Positions 17,619 through 26,615 of a stretch of DNA of 64,000 nucleotides are shown here, one piece after another (position 1 is the first letter of the stretch; each line of letters opens with the position of its first letter). Source of the stretch: a virus; IMG/VR virus record IMGVR_UViG_3300035670_000009, positions 124,001 through 188,000 of that record; one strand, written 5' to 3'. The notes under the pieces were generated by a model that ran no database searches, was not told the origin of the DNA, and saw nothing but the letters and a program-made list of their open reading frames with translations. The position numbers were made by a program, and so were the translations under genes.

Positions 17619-17630
17619 GGGGCACTCCTT

Positions 17631-20519
17631 TTAAACCACGCCAACAATCGGATACGTACCGTTGATGATCTGTGGTTCGGGTTCTTTGAATTCCGGTTGC
17701 CGGTATTCGCCTGCCAAATCGCCGGAACCGCTGTTGCGCCGTTTATCGCGCAACCCGTCGCCAATTATTTCGACAATTTCGAAATCCTGCTCAGCGAAGG
17801 CTGGCTCTTCGTTCAGCCATTTCCTGCCTGGAAATGGAAACGTCTCTCCGGCAACCTTTGTTTCAACAGACTTTTCTGTCCAACGTTCAGGGATTTTGCC
17901 AGCCAACCGGGCCAACTGCTGCCAACGATCTTCGTAAAGCATGAAATCTGGAACGCGATATTGCTCGTCGTTACGGAAAGAAAATTCCATGATGTCGATC
18001 ACGCGCGCGTTGCCCGGTTGTTTGTCTTCATACCACAACCCTTCGAGGTATGTTTCGTCAACTGCGTCGCCGAGGTTTGGCAGTACGTCTTCAATGTACG
18101 CGCGTATTTTGTCAACGCCCTCGTCGACCTGCGCCTGGCACTTTCCGTCGCACGGCCCCACGAAAATGAAACCGTTGGCTGCTTCTTGCGTGAAAACGTG
18201 CCCTTCGCTGGCGAGCAAGTTGCCGCGCGCCAGTACGTTACCGTCGACCACCAAATCTTTGTTGCAGCCGAGCGGCCCGCAAACCAGCGTGAAATCTTTG
18301 CTGAAATAATTCGCTTTTTGCGTATCGTCGTCGGCGCTGGCGCGGAAAAAATGCGCGATCTGGCCGTTTTGGCCAATGTAATGAAAAAGCTGGTCGCTCT
18401 TCGTGACTAGGTCTGCCTCGCCTTTTCCGGCGTCGATCGTGATGTTGCCCGGTTCAATTGTTGAACCACCGCCGCCGGTGCGCAGATAGATTTGATGCGC
18501 CAGGCTCACCACATTCGAGTCTGGTGCGCGCAGCACTACGCCGCCAAAACGAATATCGTCGCCGACCTCTTCGAAGTCGTAATCCTGCACTTCGGAACGA
18601 CTCTCAATAAGCACGCCGCCCGGGCCGCCTTTATTGCCAGCCAGCACGAGCACGTCTTTCTCGCTTTTGATGCGCACGCTCTTTTCGGTCGTGGAGATGT
18701 CCACAGTGCCGTTCGAGCGAATAATGGCGTCGCCGCCGGACCAGATTTGAGAATGGCGGCCGCTTTTGATCCACACGTCGCCCGGCGCTGAGAGCGTAAG
18801 TATGCCGCCGCTCATTTTGATTTCAGCGCCATAACCGTCGCCGATAACCACGCTGCCGTCTTCCAGGATTGAGAGGAACGCCTCAGTTTCGTAGAAGTCT
18901 TGCGTGTTGTACCGGTGATCGACCTTAATCTTTTTTGGCTCGGGTTGTTCGAGGTACATCGACCCTTTGAGGCTCGTGTAGTCTGGCACCTTGAGGTTGT
19001 ACTCAGCGTACGGCAACTCGTCTTGTTCGTAAGTCTTGTAGTCCTTGTAATGCCAGTGGAACGGATGCAGTCCGGCGTAGTTAAAGAGGTAACCGTGCAG
19101 ATCTAGTACGGCGGTGGCGCGCTGCAAATTCGGGTGGTCGCCGCTGGTTTTGATGTCGCCGGTAATATCGTGGTCTGGCCCTGCGCCGAACTGTGACGCG
19201 GCCTTGTAATTCTTTTCAGCGTCATCGCCGTCGCCCGCCTCGATCCGTTTGAGGCGCACCTGCGTGGGCAACAACATTCTTTTGCTGATCGTGATTCCCT
19301 TAGCGCTGGCGATAAATCGGCGCCCGTCCAGCGCTACATTATCTTCGTGCAAACCAATTGGCGGCTTGCCCTCGATTTCGTACGCGGTGTCTTTATCCGG
19401 GCCGCTGTCGCAATTCGGCGCAGCGCCATCGCGGCTCTGGATATTGGAATCGTAAACGCTGCCCGGGCTGCCCGTAGCGCCCTTTTTGTACATCCACCGC
19501 TGTACGCCCTCCGGCGGCGCTTGCACGACAAATCGGCGGCCTTGCCCCAAATAGCCGTAGAATTCTTGCGCGCGGTGGTATGGCTGCTGATATTCGTGTT
19601 TGTTTTCCCAGTGCGCGTAATACGGTTTGCCGTCATAGCACTGATAACAGTTAGGCGGGTACTCCTGAATCATCTGGCCGCCCGGTTGGATCAGGCCAAA
19701 ATGTTCCCACGGATACGGCGAGTAGCCCTGGTAGTCGTTGTACTCACCCTGGTCCATAAACGCGTCGCGTTCGTGGCCTGCGGTCCACGTTTGAAAGTTG
19801 TAACCGCTGATGCGCAACAACGAGTCGTGGTAAAACCCAAACACGCCCGTGAACTCATTCACGGCCATTTGGACCATAAAGTCGTCAAGCGTGACTTTAA
19901 GGCCCGTGGTTGAAATCGCGCCCCATTCGCTGGCTAGCGTTGCGTCGAATGGGCGCCAGGCGCTCCAGTCAACTACCTGGCCCGAGAGCGGCTGCTTAAT
20001 GTACTTTTTGTGGCAGTCGTCAACGCGCTTGCGCGACGCTTGTGTAATGTAGTCGTGGTAAGCGCGCTTGCCGACATCGAGCACGCCAGGAACAGCGCCA
20101 AGAATGTAGCCGGTAGAAAGTTTGTCGTGGACCATTAGGACCACGGGAGTGCCGGGCGAAAAAGTGTTAAGCTCTGCCGCCCCGAAGCAGACTGCGCTGG
20201 TGTTGGTCACCGAGGCGGCAATAATCGGAGCGCGGCCTTTTTCAACCTGCACCCGATAGCAATTGGCAATCGCCGTGCCGTCGACGATCCAGCCAACACA
20301 AACACGCCCGGTGTCCTGAAACCCGGTCTTGAAGCCGACCAGGTTTATATTTGGATCCGCTACCGGCGTGAGCTGCCCGCCGTAAGCTGCCGTTCCCGTG
20401 CGGCTGCCAAACTGTGTGGCGTTTTGCAGCCGCCGGGCGGCCTGCGTCGGGTCGTACGTGTTGTTCGTGCCAGACTGGGGAGTAACCCCAACCGGCTTTC
20501 CGGGAGGCTGCGCGGTCAT
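17631..20519 (-). CDS. Large baseplate central spike-like protein (962 aa)
   Basis: A 962-aa protein between the tube and chaperone genes. Residues 60-140 (GRVCVGWIVDGTAIANCYRVQV) look like a beta-barrel/OB-type domain. A middle region is aromatic-rich (YQGYSPYPWEHFGLI). From about residue 570 there is a repeated short-strand pattern (SGGILTLSAPGDVWIKSG, then NGTVDISTTEKSVRIKSE) similar to the beta-helical stalk of VgrG/gp5-type spikes. The C-terminus is disordered. This layout fits the central spike that pierces the outer membrane. I see no lysozyme domain. It follows the terminator after the tube gene. Confidence 0.65.
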   Translation of the reverse strand: MTAQPPGKPVGVTPQSGTNNTYDPTQAARRLQNATQFGSRTGTAAYGGQLTPVADPNINLVGFKTGFQDTGRVCVGWIVDGTAIANCYRVQVEKGRAPIIAASVTNTSAVCFGAAELNTFSPGTPVVLMVHDKLSTGYILGAVPGVLDVGKRAYHDYITQASRKRVDDCHKKYIKQPLSGQVVDWSAWRPFDATLASEWGAISTTGLKVTLDDFMVQMAVNEFTGVFGFYHDSLLRISGYNFQTWTAGHERDAFMDQGEYNDYQGYSPYPWEHFGLIQPGGQMIQEYPPNCYQCYDGKPYYAHWENKHEYQQPYHRAQEFYGYLGQGRRFVVQAPPEGVQRWMYKKGATGSPGSVYDSNIQSRDGAAPNCDSGPDKDTAYEIEGKPPIGLHEDNVALDGRRFIASAKGITISKRMLLPTQVRLKRIEAGDGDDAEKNYKAASQFGAGPDHDITGDIKTSGDHPNLQRATAVLDLHGYLFNYAGLHPFHWHYKDYKTYEQDELPYAEYNLKVPDYTSLKGSMYLEQPEPKKIKVDHRYNTQDFYETEAFLSILEDGSVVIGDGYGAEIKMSGGILTLSAPGDVWIKSGRHSQIWSGGDAIIRSNGTVDISTTEKSVRIKSEKDVLVLAGNKGGPGGVLIESRSEVQDYDFEEVGDDIRFGGVVLRAPDSNVVSLAHQIYLRTGGGGSTIEPGNITIDAGKGEADLVTKSDQLFHYIGQNGQIAHFFRASADDDTQKANYFSKDFTLVCGPLGCNKDLVVDGNVLARGNLLASEGHVFTQEAANGFIFVGPCDGKCQAQVDEGVDKIRAYIEDVLPNLGDAVDETYLEGLWYEDKQPGNARVIDIMEFSFRNDEQYRVPDFMLYEDRWQQLARLAGKIPERWTEKSVETKVAGETFPFPGRKWLNEEPAFAEQDFEIVEIIGDGLRDKRRNSGSGDLAGEYRQPEFKEPEPQIINGTYPIVGVV

Positions 20520-20546
20520 TGTCCACCAGTCACGGTGAGGTTGCGG

Positions 20547-20610
20547 GCCGAAGCCCCAGGCTTTCGCCTATTACCGTAAACGGCGGCTGCGCTTAGCGCA
20601 ACCGCCGTTT
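20547..20610 (-). terminator. Strong hairpin after the tail tube gene
   Basis: AAACGGCGG (20578-20586) pairs with CCGCCGTTT (20602-20610). The stem continues inward with five more pairs around a 3-nt loop after one mismatch. A weaker hairpin follows at about 20547-20570. It lies 30 nt after the tube stop codon and could be a terminator or a 3'-end stabiliser for the very abundant sheath/tube transcript. The T-run is short in either direction. Confidence 0.75.
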
Positions 20611-20641
20611 ATTCGGCATCAGATTGTCTCGCGCGCGCCGA

Positions 20642-21112
20642 TCACTTGTAGTAGAGATCGATGAACACAAAACTCATGTTTTCACTGATCACAACGCCTT
20701 CAGCGGTGACGGATCCGCCAAGCTCGTTGAGCGTGGCGTCAACGCACGTGTAGTTAACGCCGCCGCCGATGACATTCTGCCCGCACGGCTTCTGGCGGGC
20801 GTCAATCTCCAAGTTACGCGGGTTGCAGATGTTGCCGAAAGCCTGGGCCATATCCTTGAAAGACTCTCTACCGCCCACGACGCGGCGGAACTGGGCCGTG
20901 CCCGAGCGCCGGTTACCGACGTAGTAAACGGCTGGAGAGCCGATTTCGTACAGAATGCTCACCTGACGCGCGCAGCGCCACTGAGCTTCCTGTACCAGAA
21001 GACCCTCAAGGTTTCTATTGCCGGTCCACGAAAGAACCACGTCCTCGGCGCGAAAAGTACCGGCGTGATACTGATCCGCGCCGCCAATGGGCGTGAAAAC
21101 GCTACCTGCCAT
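20642..21112 (-). CDS. Tail tube protein
   Basis: A 156-aa protein immediately after the sheath gene and followed by a strong hairpin, the usual place for the tube gene. Sequence is beta-rich, with GTFRAEDVVLSWTGNRNL, a middle GTAQFRRVVGGRESF and a C-terminal NMSFVFIDLYYK. These fit a tube-fold subunit of the gp19 type in size and character. The tube forms the inner conduit for DNA. The start follows TTAGGAGAAATCACAC. The specific family is inferred from gene order and size, not from a diagnostic motif. Confidence 0.75.
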   Translation of the reverse strand: MAGSVFTPIGGADQYHAGTFRAEDVVLSWTGNRNLEGLLVQEAQWRCARQVSILYEIGSPAVYYVGNRRSGTAQFRRVVGGRESFKDMAQAFGNICNPRNLEIDARQKPCGQNVIGGGVNYTCVDATLNELGGSVTAEGVVISENMSFVFIDLYYK

Positions 21113-21130
21113 GTGTGATTTCTCCTAAGC

Positions 21131-23965
21131 TCAGACGACCAAATGAAGCTCAATGTTATTGAGCGGGGCCGGAACAACCAGGTCGAGAACGATCTCGATC
21201 CGATCGCGCAGCAGCGGATGAATCCGCAAAATGCGGATCGTGCCGTCGATCAGCTGCGAGCCCAGCTCAATGGTATTACCGTTGGTTTTGAAGAAGTCGA
21301 TGATCTTCGTGACCTCGTAATCCAGCTGGCGCACCATCGACGGAGTCGCATTGGTCCGGCCGATGTACGGACGGAGCCGACGGAGGAACAGGTAGGAAAT
21401 CGAGTCCACGTTGCGGCGGATCATCTCTTCCCGACGATTCAGGTCGAGATTGTCCGTCGTCAACGCGTGCCGCGTGTGCGGCGTGCCGTCACGGTCCTCC
21501 GTCACGATCCACACTCCTGCCTCGGCCATCCGATTCAGCTGCGTTTCGTTGAAGTACTTGTAACTACGCGTGAAATCGTCGAAACCGGCAACCTCGACGT
21601 TCGTGAGTCCCTGCTGCGGGACCACGCCCGACGCAAGACCCGCGAGCGCCGCGGCGAGGTAATAACCCGCCATAAGCGTGCCTGCTTCGCCCACCTGGTC
21701 CGGCCACACTGCGGCGACGCGGCGGTTCGAAAACGCACCGGCCCGCGTTGCGATGTCATCAGCGATCTCGTTGCGGTTGAGATTGTGATGCACCTCGACC
21801 CGCTGCGCGATAGACACAGGAGCGTCGGCGCCCGAGTAAAGCAGCAGCGAATTTTCAGAAAGCACCGCGTCTACAACGAACTCCTGATACTGTTCCTCGC
21901 CGAAACCGTCCACCGTGTACAGGTAACGTACGAGGTCGCCCGGCTGCACTTCGTTCGTAACGAAGTAGCCGCTTCCCTCGGACACCTGCAGCAGCGTGTA
22001 CTGCGTATTGGTGGCGTTCGGATCGTCGCTCAAGGTCGCCAGCACCGGCTCGGGCATTGTGAGTCCGGCCACGCCGGTGATTGCCGCGCCTTCGCCAACC
22101 AGGAGCTTGCTGGTCACCGCCTGCAAGGCGAAGAAACCAGCCTTCCAGTTGTTGGCGTACTCGTTCGACTCACCGTTGATATGCGCGGCGTACAGGTTGT
22201 GAACGCGAACGTCAAACGTCATCGGGACGAGGTTATACATGTCGTCCCGGCCCTTGATGCGCTCAAGAACCTGAACCCAGCTATCAAGATCCGTCGGCTC
22301 AAGAACCGCTGTGTACTTCACCACGGTTCCGTTGCTGTTGGAAAGCGCCTTGTAGACGCCCCACTTCAGCGGGTTGTCCGGGTGAAGCTGACCCGCAATC
22401 TTGTCCAGCTCGGCCACGCTCTGCACGCTGTTGACCTCGTCGGTCAGATCGCTAAGCCACTCGCGGTACTCGACGTAAAGCGTACCGCCACGAACGTCGA
22501 GCGGCTGTTCAACGCCGTTATCGGTCCATTCGGGATGGTAGGCGACGATGCCCTCGTGCACACAGATCTGCGTTGCTTCCTGCGCGTAGTTCTTCAACGG
22601 CGCAAAACCGATGCGGTTCTCAGACACCTGAATGTTGTCTTTGATGAACAGCCGCAGCTCGATGTCAGAAGCCGACGCAATTTCAAGCGGAAGATCGTCG
22701 CGAAGGATCAGCCGCCGAACAGGTCCGGCCTGGCTCGATTCCGCATTGATGTACCACTTGTCGCCCTTACGCAGCCCAGGAACCGGATCACCGGCATCTG
22801 CACCGTGGAAAGTGATCGTCACACCGTGCGAACCGATAGCCACCGCCACGTTGTGATCAACGACTTCGGTCGGGCCCGAATAGTCGAGACCCTTCACAGT
22901 GCGAACGGTGATCTCGGGAAAACCGGTCGGGCTGCTCTCGTCGAACAGGCCGCCCTTGGTGCACTCGACGATGTAGACGTCGTTCTTGTCGCCGTCGTAG
23001 CCGTCGCCGCCCGAGGTCGCTTCGACCTTGGTGAACTCCTGCTCCACGACTACGCGCCACTTCTGGCCGGTCACTAGCGCGTCCGGCGCGACGTTATCGT
23101 CGTCCGCCGCCACTGAGCAAGCGCTCGACGGATCGTAATCGAATGTCACCGTAAGCCCGCGGGTACCGATCGCCGTCGGCGTGCCCCAGTCTTCGGGCGT
23201 AACCTCAGCCACGTCGTCGTTGCCACTCGCCGAGCGGACGCGCAGCCGAGCAGCCGCGCAACCAACGACTGAGCTCTTGATAACCTCGATTGTGTACTCT
23301 TCTTCGATGTCGCCATCGACGAGGCCGTCGTACTCAGAAGCGTCGACCGAGGCCACGATGCAGTTATCGGGCCCCGCGATCTTCGTGAGCGTAGCGCTCG
23401 TCGACCCAACGGCATCCTGATTGTCCTGATCAGCCGCGGCCTCTTCGATCTGCGACGCGACCAGCTCGCTGGCGAAACCGGTGACAGTTGTCCACAGTTC
23501 CTTTTCCTCGCAGCTCTCGCTGTCGACTGCGCGAAGATAAACCACGTCGCCGCGCTGAACATCGCGATCGTTGAAGACCGAGCTGCGCGGATAGGCCACG
23601 CCATTGCTCTTGAACGCCAAGTCGCTCGACTGAATCCAGTTCGTGCGACCGCTGACCGCGGTGATCGTGGTCGACGTGTCGCCGAGCATGTGCTCGTAGA
23701 AGAGCAGCAACGCGTCGTCGATGTACAGCTTGGTGTACGACTCGTCGACGTTCGAACCCGGCAAACGACGCGGCCATGCGTAGCAGGCGTCGTTCAGATA
23801 GTCGTACGCGCCCAGACGGCAATCTCGTTTTTCGTCCGCGTCGTTGTAGCGATGGAGCATCGCGTGCGGGCCGGAGATATGAGCGCGCAGCGGCTCCGTG
23901 ATCTCCGTCGGGATGATCTGGAATTCCTGGAAAACGAGAACTTGTGGTTTAACGTAGCTCGACAT
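21131..23965 (-). CDS. Tail sheath protein, unusually long (944 aa)
   Basis: A 944-aa contractile sheath protein. The C-terminal third has the sheath pattern: AGYYLAAALAGLASGVV, then the Ser/Asn-rich FDDFTRSYKYFNETQLNRM and AGVWIVTEDRDG. A helical segment SYLFLRRLRPYIGR and the last beta strands (RIEIVLDLVVPAPLNNI) complete it. T4 gp18 is about 660 aa and Mu-type sheaths about 500, so this protein carries extra domains; residues about 160-400 are acidic and look inserted (DNQDAVGSTSATLTKIAG). Translation starts at the ATG at 23965, preceded by a hairpin whose loop contains the GGAG. Confidence 0.85.
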   Translation of the reverse strand: MSSYVKPQVLVFQEFQIIPTEITEPLRAHISGPHAMLHRYNDADEKRDCRLGAYDYLNDACYAWPRRLPGSNVDESYTKLYIDDALLLFYEHMLGDTSTTITAVSGRTNWIQSSDLAFKSNGVAYPRSSVFNDRDVQRGDVVYLRAVDSESCEEKELWTTVTGFASELVASQIEEAAADQDNQDAVGSTSATLTKIAGPDNCIVASVDASEYDGLVDGDIEEEYTIEVIKSSVVGCAAARLRVRSASGNDDVAEVTPEDWGTPTAIGTRGLTVTFDYDPSSACSVAADDDNVAPDALVTGQKWRVVVEQEFTKVEATSGGDGYDGDKNDVYIVECTKGGLFDESSPTGFPEITVRTVKGLDYSGPTEVVDHNVAVAIGSHGVTITFHGADAGDPVPGLRKGDKWYINAESSQAGPVRRLILRDDLPLEIASASDIELRLFIKDNIQVSENRIGFAPLKNYAQEATQICVHEGIVAYHPEWTDNGVEQPLDVRGGTLYVEYREWLSDLTDEVNSVQSVAELDKIAGQLHPDNPLKWGVYKALSNSNGTVVKYTAVLEPTDLDSWVQVLERIKGRDDMYNLVPMTFDVRVHNLYAAHINGESNEYANNWKAGFFALQAVTSKLLVGEGAAITGVAGLTMPEPVLATLSDDPNATNTQYTLLQVSEGSGYFVTNEVQPGDLVRYLYTVDGFGEEQYQEFVVDAVLSENSLLLYSGADAPVSIAQRVEVHHNLNRNEIADDIATRAGAFSNRRVAAVWPDQVGEAGTLMAGYYLAAALAGLASGVVPQQGLTNVEVAGFDDFTRSYKYFNETQLNRMAEAGVWIVTEDRDGTPHTRHALTTDNLDLNRREEMIRRNVDSISYLFLRRLRPYIGRTNATPSMVRQLDYEVTKIIDFFKTNGNTIELGSQLIDGTIRILRIHPLLRDRIEIVLDLVVPAPLNNIELHLVV

Positions 23966-23970
23966 GCGTC

Positions 23971-23984
23971 AGGCCTCCATGCCT
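23971..23984 (-). promoter_or_regulatory. Shine-Dalgarno hairpin upstream of tail sheath
   Basis: AGGC-ATGGAG-GCCT on the minus strand places the GGAG of the ribosome site in a hexaloop. The sheath start codon follows 6 nt later. Confidence 0.6.
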
Positions 23985-24013
23985 AAATGTCGTGATGGAC
24001 GTGGCTGCGAGTT

Positions 24014-24019
24014 AGTATA
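24014..24019 (-). promoter_or_regulatory. Possible -10 element upstream of tail sheath
   Basis: The minus strand reads TATACT here, preceded 16 nt upstream by a T-rich TTTTTG that could serve as a weak -35. It follows a terminator-like hairpin and precedes the sheath leader. Because the phage has its own polymerase and sigma factor, the host consensus may not apply. Confidence 0.35.
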
Positions 24020-24036
24020 GCGCACCCCAGCGCAAC

Positions 24037-24065
24037 AAAAAAATCCGTTTCACGACGATGTGAAA
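24037..24065 (-). terminator. Rho-independent terminator before tail sheath
   Basis: On the minus strand TTTCAC-ATCGTC-GTGAAA is followed by CGGA and a run of seven T. It ends the upstream neck-gene transcript, 7 nt after the stop of the 237-aa gene. Confidence 0.7.
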
Positions 24066-24071
24066 AGTCCC

Positions 24072-24785
24072 TTAATACGACAACAGGTCGGTCGCCTTAA
24101 AGACAATCCGCTTGAGGCGCGGCGCATACGGCTGGAGCGTCCAGGCTTCCTCGGCCATGTATGCCACTGTTACAGGTACGGCGTAGCCCTGCAACGCTTC
24201 TTGAACTTCGCCAACCCCGCCAACTTCGCTGACAAAAAACTGGTGAAGGTTCATTTGTTCGCGAATCCAGGGTCCGAAGTTGTGCAAAAATTTAACGGTC
24301 TCCGTTGCGAGAAACTCTGTTTCAGCGCCCGCGGGAGCCAGGCAAAACAGCGTGTGGCTGCCTTCCCAAAAACCCACGTATGAAGTCGCCCCCTCGTATA
24401 CGTTTGTGAACAACTTGTCGCCAATTCCCTGCCGCATCCAGCGCCAACCATTTCTTTTTATCAAAATAGCCGGGCGCTTGTCGGCCGTTGCTGGCTGCCA
24501 GCGTGTGATACTTTCTATCAAAATACCGCCCGCGTTTAAACCGTTGTCGCTCGGCCGCCACATGCCGATTTCTGCAAGCTGCCGCCGGACGCGCGGTTCT
24601 TCAATATTGTTCGGATCGGAGAAATGGGCCAGCAAAAGCTGCCGCAACAGCCCCGTCATAACATGCGGCCGCATGCCATACGAGCAAAGCGAAGAAACCT
24701 TATCGACGCGGTTTTCCGGCTGGCTTCCCGCGGGAAACTGCTCTTCGACCTCCGGCGGATTCGGCGAGTTGTTGCAGTCGCTCAA
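24072..24785 (-). CDS. Neck/tail-terminator-like protein (237 aa)
   Basis: A 237-aa protein directly upstream of the sheath, a usual place for the tail terminator or completion protein. The N-terminal 30 residues are polar and disordered. Later comes GGILIESITRWQP and GSHTLFCLAPAGAE, consistent with a small alpha/beta fold as in tail terminators. I chose the TTG at 24785 because AGGA lies 8 nt upstream; the next internal Met is 37 residues later. The first 86 nt overlap the end of the 67-aa gene in another frame. The role is inferred from position. Confidence 0.6.
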   Translation of the reverse strand: MSDCNNSPNPPEVEEQFPAGSQPENRVDKVSSLCSYGMRPHVMTGLLRQLLLAHFSDPNNIEEPRVRRQLAEIGMWRPSDNGLNAGGILIESITRWQPATADKRPAILIKRNGWRWMRQGIGDKLFTNVYEGATSYVGFWEGSHTLFCLAPAGAETEFLATETVKFLHNFGPWIREQMNLHQFFVSEVGGVGEVQEALQGYAVPVTVAYMAEEAWTLQPYAPRLKRIVFKATDLLSY

Positions 24786-24903
24786 GAAAACCGTCCTTTG
24801 CTGCGTTTTCGCCCGTCATGCGGATTATTGCCAGCATACGCTTTGGCGGGTCGTACAGCCTAATTTTTGGCAGCCCTACCGAAATCTTTTTTGCGTTACT
24901 CAT
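24700..24903 (-). CDS. Small basic protein overlapping the neck gene (67 aa)
   Basis: A 67-aa lysine/arginine-rich protein, MSNAKKISVGLPKIRL, ending in a basic tail (RAVSRGKPAGKPRR). Its 3' part overlaps the start of the 237-aa gene by 86 nt. The only ribosome site seen is a weak AGG before ATG. It fills what would otherwise be a gap and its first 118 nt overlap nothing, so it is likely real. Function unknown. Confidence 0.5.
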   Translation of the reverse strand: MSNAKKISVGLPKIRLYDPPKRMLAIIRMTGENAAKDGFLERLQQLAESAGGRRAVSRGKPAGKPRR

Positions 24904-24929
24904 ACAATACCTAATTACACAAGAGCACG

Positions 24930-26240
24930 CTAGAAGCGCCAGAAATCGTCCTCTTCTTCCGGCGACGGCGCGGGTAGTCGTTCTTCAGTCTCGGTAATAA
25001 CAGATTCGCTGACCTCGGTTGCCAAGTCGGCTGGCAGGGCGTCGCTTGTTTCAACACCCAGCGCCGCAACAGTCCACACGAATGAGCTTTCAGCGTCTGC
25101 TGGCACGGCGGCAATGTAATCGTAATCAGGCCCCCATTCGCCCGGTTTTTCGTAAAGCACGGCGTAATCACCCGGCTCGACCCGCAGAGATTCTGTCCAG
25201 CGACCGTTTACGCGTGTCGTGGTTCCAGCGACGGCCAAATTGCGGCTAGGCAGCGCCGGGTAAGCGGCGTCAAAAACATCTTTCGGAAAAATGTAAACGT
25301 TTGCGCCCACCACGCTGTAGCCGGTCGCATCCCGGTAGGCCAGGTTGTCGACACCGCCGTAATTGTGATCGACCAGCACGGAACCGCAGCCCAAAATCGG
25401 CAAGGTCGGGCCAGGCCGTTCAGCTGGTTCGCCGCCTATTTCTATCGCATAAATAGCGTTGGTCAGCGGCACGAGGCCCATTTCGACGTCGTAAATCAAC
25501 GGTACGCCCCGGATGGCGGCGGCTACCTTGATGGAGTGAATGATCCAGCGCTCATCGCTTGCGCCATTCACCCAGATGTCATTGGTGTTCAGGGTCGGAA
25601 AACCGATGACGCGCGCGCGGGTCATGTGGTCTTTGCGGGTCGTGCCCAGGGCGTTGGTGTCCTGGTCCTCGGTGATCGTGTACGGCGCCACGTCCCAGCA
25701 CTGCAGCGGCAGGGCCGGGTGGTAGCCCACTTCAAAACCTGTGCCCGAGCAGACCGGGCAGTTGGAGTCTAAAACTTCGCCGGTGAGCTGGTCGCGGCAG
25801 CGGGTGCAGGGCCGTCCAAATCGGAAGGGCTTGATCAGGAAGCCGGAAACAGAGACGTACTTGTGACGAAGCTGCTCCTTGCGGATGATTTCGCGGGCAA
25901 TGTTCCAATCTCGCTCGGCCAGCTCGCCGAAACAAGAAACAGGCTGGCTGACATAGATATCTTTCGGCGTAGTTAGCGTCACGCGGTAATGCGTTACCAG
26001 GTCGCTACCGGCAGCGCGCCAGACGTCGTCGTAGGCGACGTACCCGTCTGTGACCGGGCCGCCGACGTTGCGCCAGTCCGCCGCGTCGTTTAACGGGGTG
26101 TTGCCATACTGGAGCTGAAAGACGTACGGACCGGGGTCGTTAAAGGTCCGCTCTAGCTGCCACCAGACCCGGGTGACGCCGCGGACCATGTGATCCACGG
26201 CCACCTGGCGGAACGGAAATAAGCGTTTAAAACTGGACAT
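24930..26240 (-). CDS. Neck/head-tail connector-region protein with a zinc-ribbon-like Cys cluster
   Basis: A 436-aa protein located between the small head-completion genes and the sheath. Residues 150-180 hold two CxxC pairs (CTRCRDQLTGEVL, then CPVCSGTGF), a likely zinc ribbon of the DnaJ-like CxxCxGxG kind. The rest is beta-rich and aromatic (VTRVWWQLERTF). The C-terminus is acidic, ending in EEEDDFWRF. A role in the neck or at the head-tail interface is suggested by position only. One AGATATCT site lies inside. There is no strong ribosome site before the ATG at 26240. Confidence 0.6.
   Translation of the reverse strand: MSSFKRLFPFRQVAVDHMVRGVTRVWWQLERTFNDPGPYVFQLQYGNTPLNDAADWRNVGGPVTDGYVAYDDVWRAAGSDLVTHYRVTLTTPKDIYVSQPVSCFGELAERDWNIAREIIRKEQLRHKYVSVSGFLIKPFRFGRPCTRCRDQLTGEVLDSNCPVCSGTGFEVGYHPALPLQCWDVAPYTITEDQDTNALGTTRKDHMTRARVIGFPTLNTNDIWVNGASDERWIIHSIKVAAAIRGVPLIYDVEMGLVPLTNAIYAIEIGGEPAERPGPTLPILGCGSVLVDHNYGGVDNLAYRDATGYSVVGANVYIFPKDVFDAAYPALPSRNLAVAGTTTRVNGRWTESLRVEPGDYAVLYEKPGEWGPDYDYIAAVPADAESSFVWTVAALGVETSDALPADLATEVSESVITETEERLPAPSPEEEDDFWRF
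25955..25962. repeat. AGATATCT dispersed palindrome, copy 6
   Basis: Flanked as CATAGATATCTTTC. It is coding and gives Lys-Asp-Ile-Tyr in the connector-region protein. Confidence 0.7.
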
Positions 26241-26275
26241 AGACGTTATTGTAGCTGGCCGCGCTGATAGCTAAG

Positions 26276-26307
26276 AAAAACGCTGCGCCCGCCCCGAAGG
26301 GCGGCGC
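26276..26307 (-). terminator. Rho-independent terminator after the 94-aa gene pair
   Basis: On the minus strand a GC-rich stem (CCGCCC/GGGCGG around a TTCG tetraloop, extended by GCG/CGC) is followed by AGCG and five T. It lies about 25 nt after the stop of the downstream 94-aa gene. Confidence 0.75.
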
Positions 26308-26330
26308 GCGAACGCTTTTCTGAATCACGA

Positions 26331-26615
26331 TCACTCGTCTTTCGTCTCGGCCAGCCGTTGTCGGACTATTCCGGGCCAGTCGATACTTTGAACGCAGTCC
26401 TTGAACACGTTTTTCAGGAACGTCGGCGCAACCAGCAAGAACGGGGCGTTCAAGCTCATGAACGCCGCGCGGATCGCGACGCCAATTTTCTCAGCGTCGC
26501 CTGCGTCGCCGTGGTTTTCCGTTACCTCGCGGAGCGTTGGGCCCTCTTCTTGGTCCATCTCGCGAATCCAATTAAGAATTATGGTGCTCAGCTCATTCAG
26601 CTCTGCGGTGCTCAT
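26331..26615 (-). CDS. 94-aa protein, tandem paralogue B
   Basis: A 94-aa helical protein with MSTAELNELSTIILNWIREM at the start. A second half follows, IRAAFMSLNAPFLLVAP then SIDWPGIVRQRL. The neighbouring 94-aa gene shares this layout, including the Ile-Arg-aromatic, a hydrophobic Val-Ala-Pro stretch and an Asp-Trp near the C-terminus. The two are probably duplicates. The start overlaps the upstream stop (TAATG). A terminator follows. Position in the head-tail interval suggests a head-completion or small virion factor, but no family is recognised. Confidence 0.65.
   Translation of the reverse strand: MSTAELNELSTIILNWIREMDQEEGPTLREVTENHGDAGDAEKIGVAIRAAFMSLNAPFLLVAPTFLKNVFKDCVQSIDWPGIVRQRLAETKDE

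Noticed and set aside
21143-23077. 644-codon open frame on the plus strand opposite the tail sheath gene
   Set aside because: It has no ribosome site, lies fully opposite a gene with a clear sheath signature and is Arg/Val/His-rich, as expected of an antisense reading.
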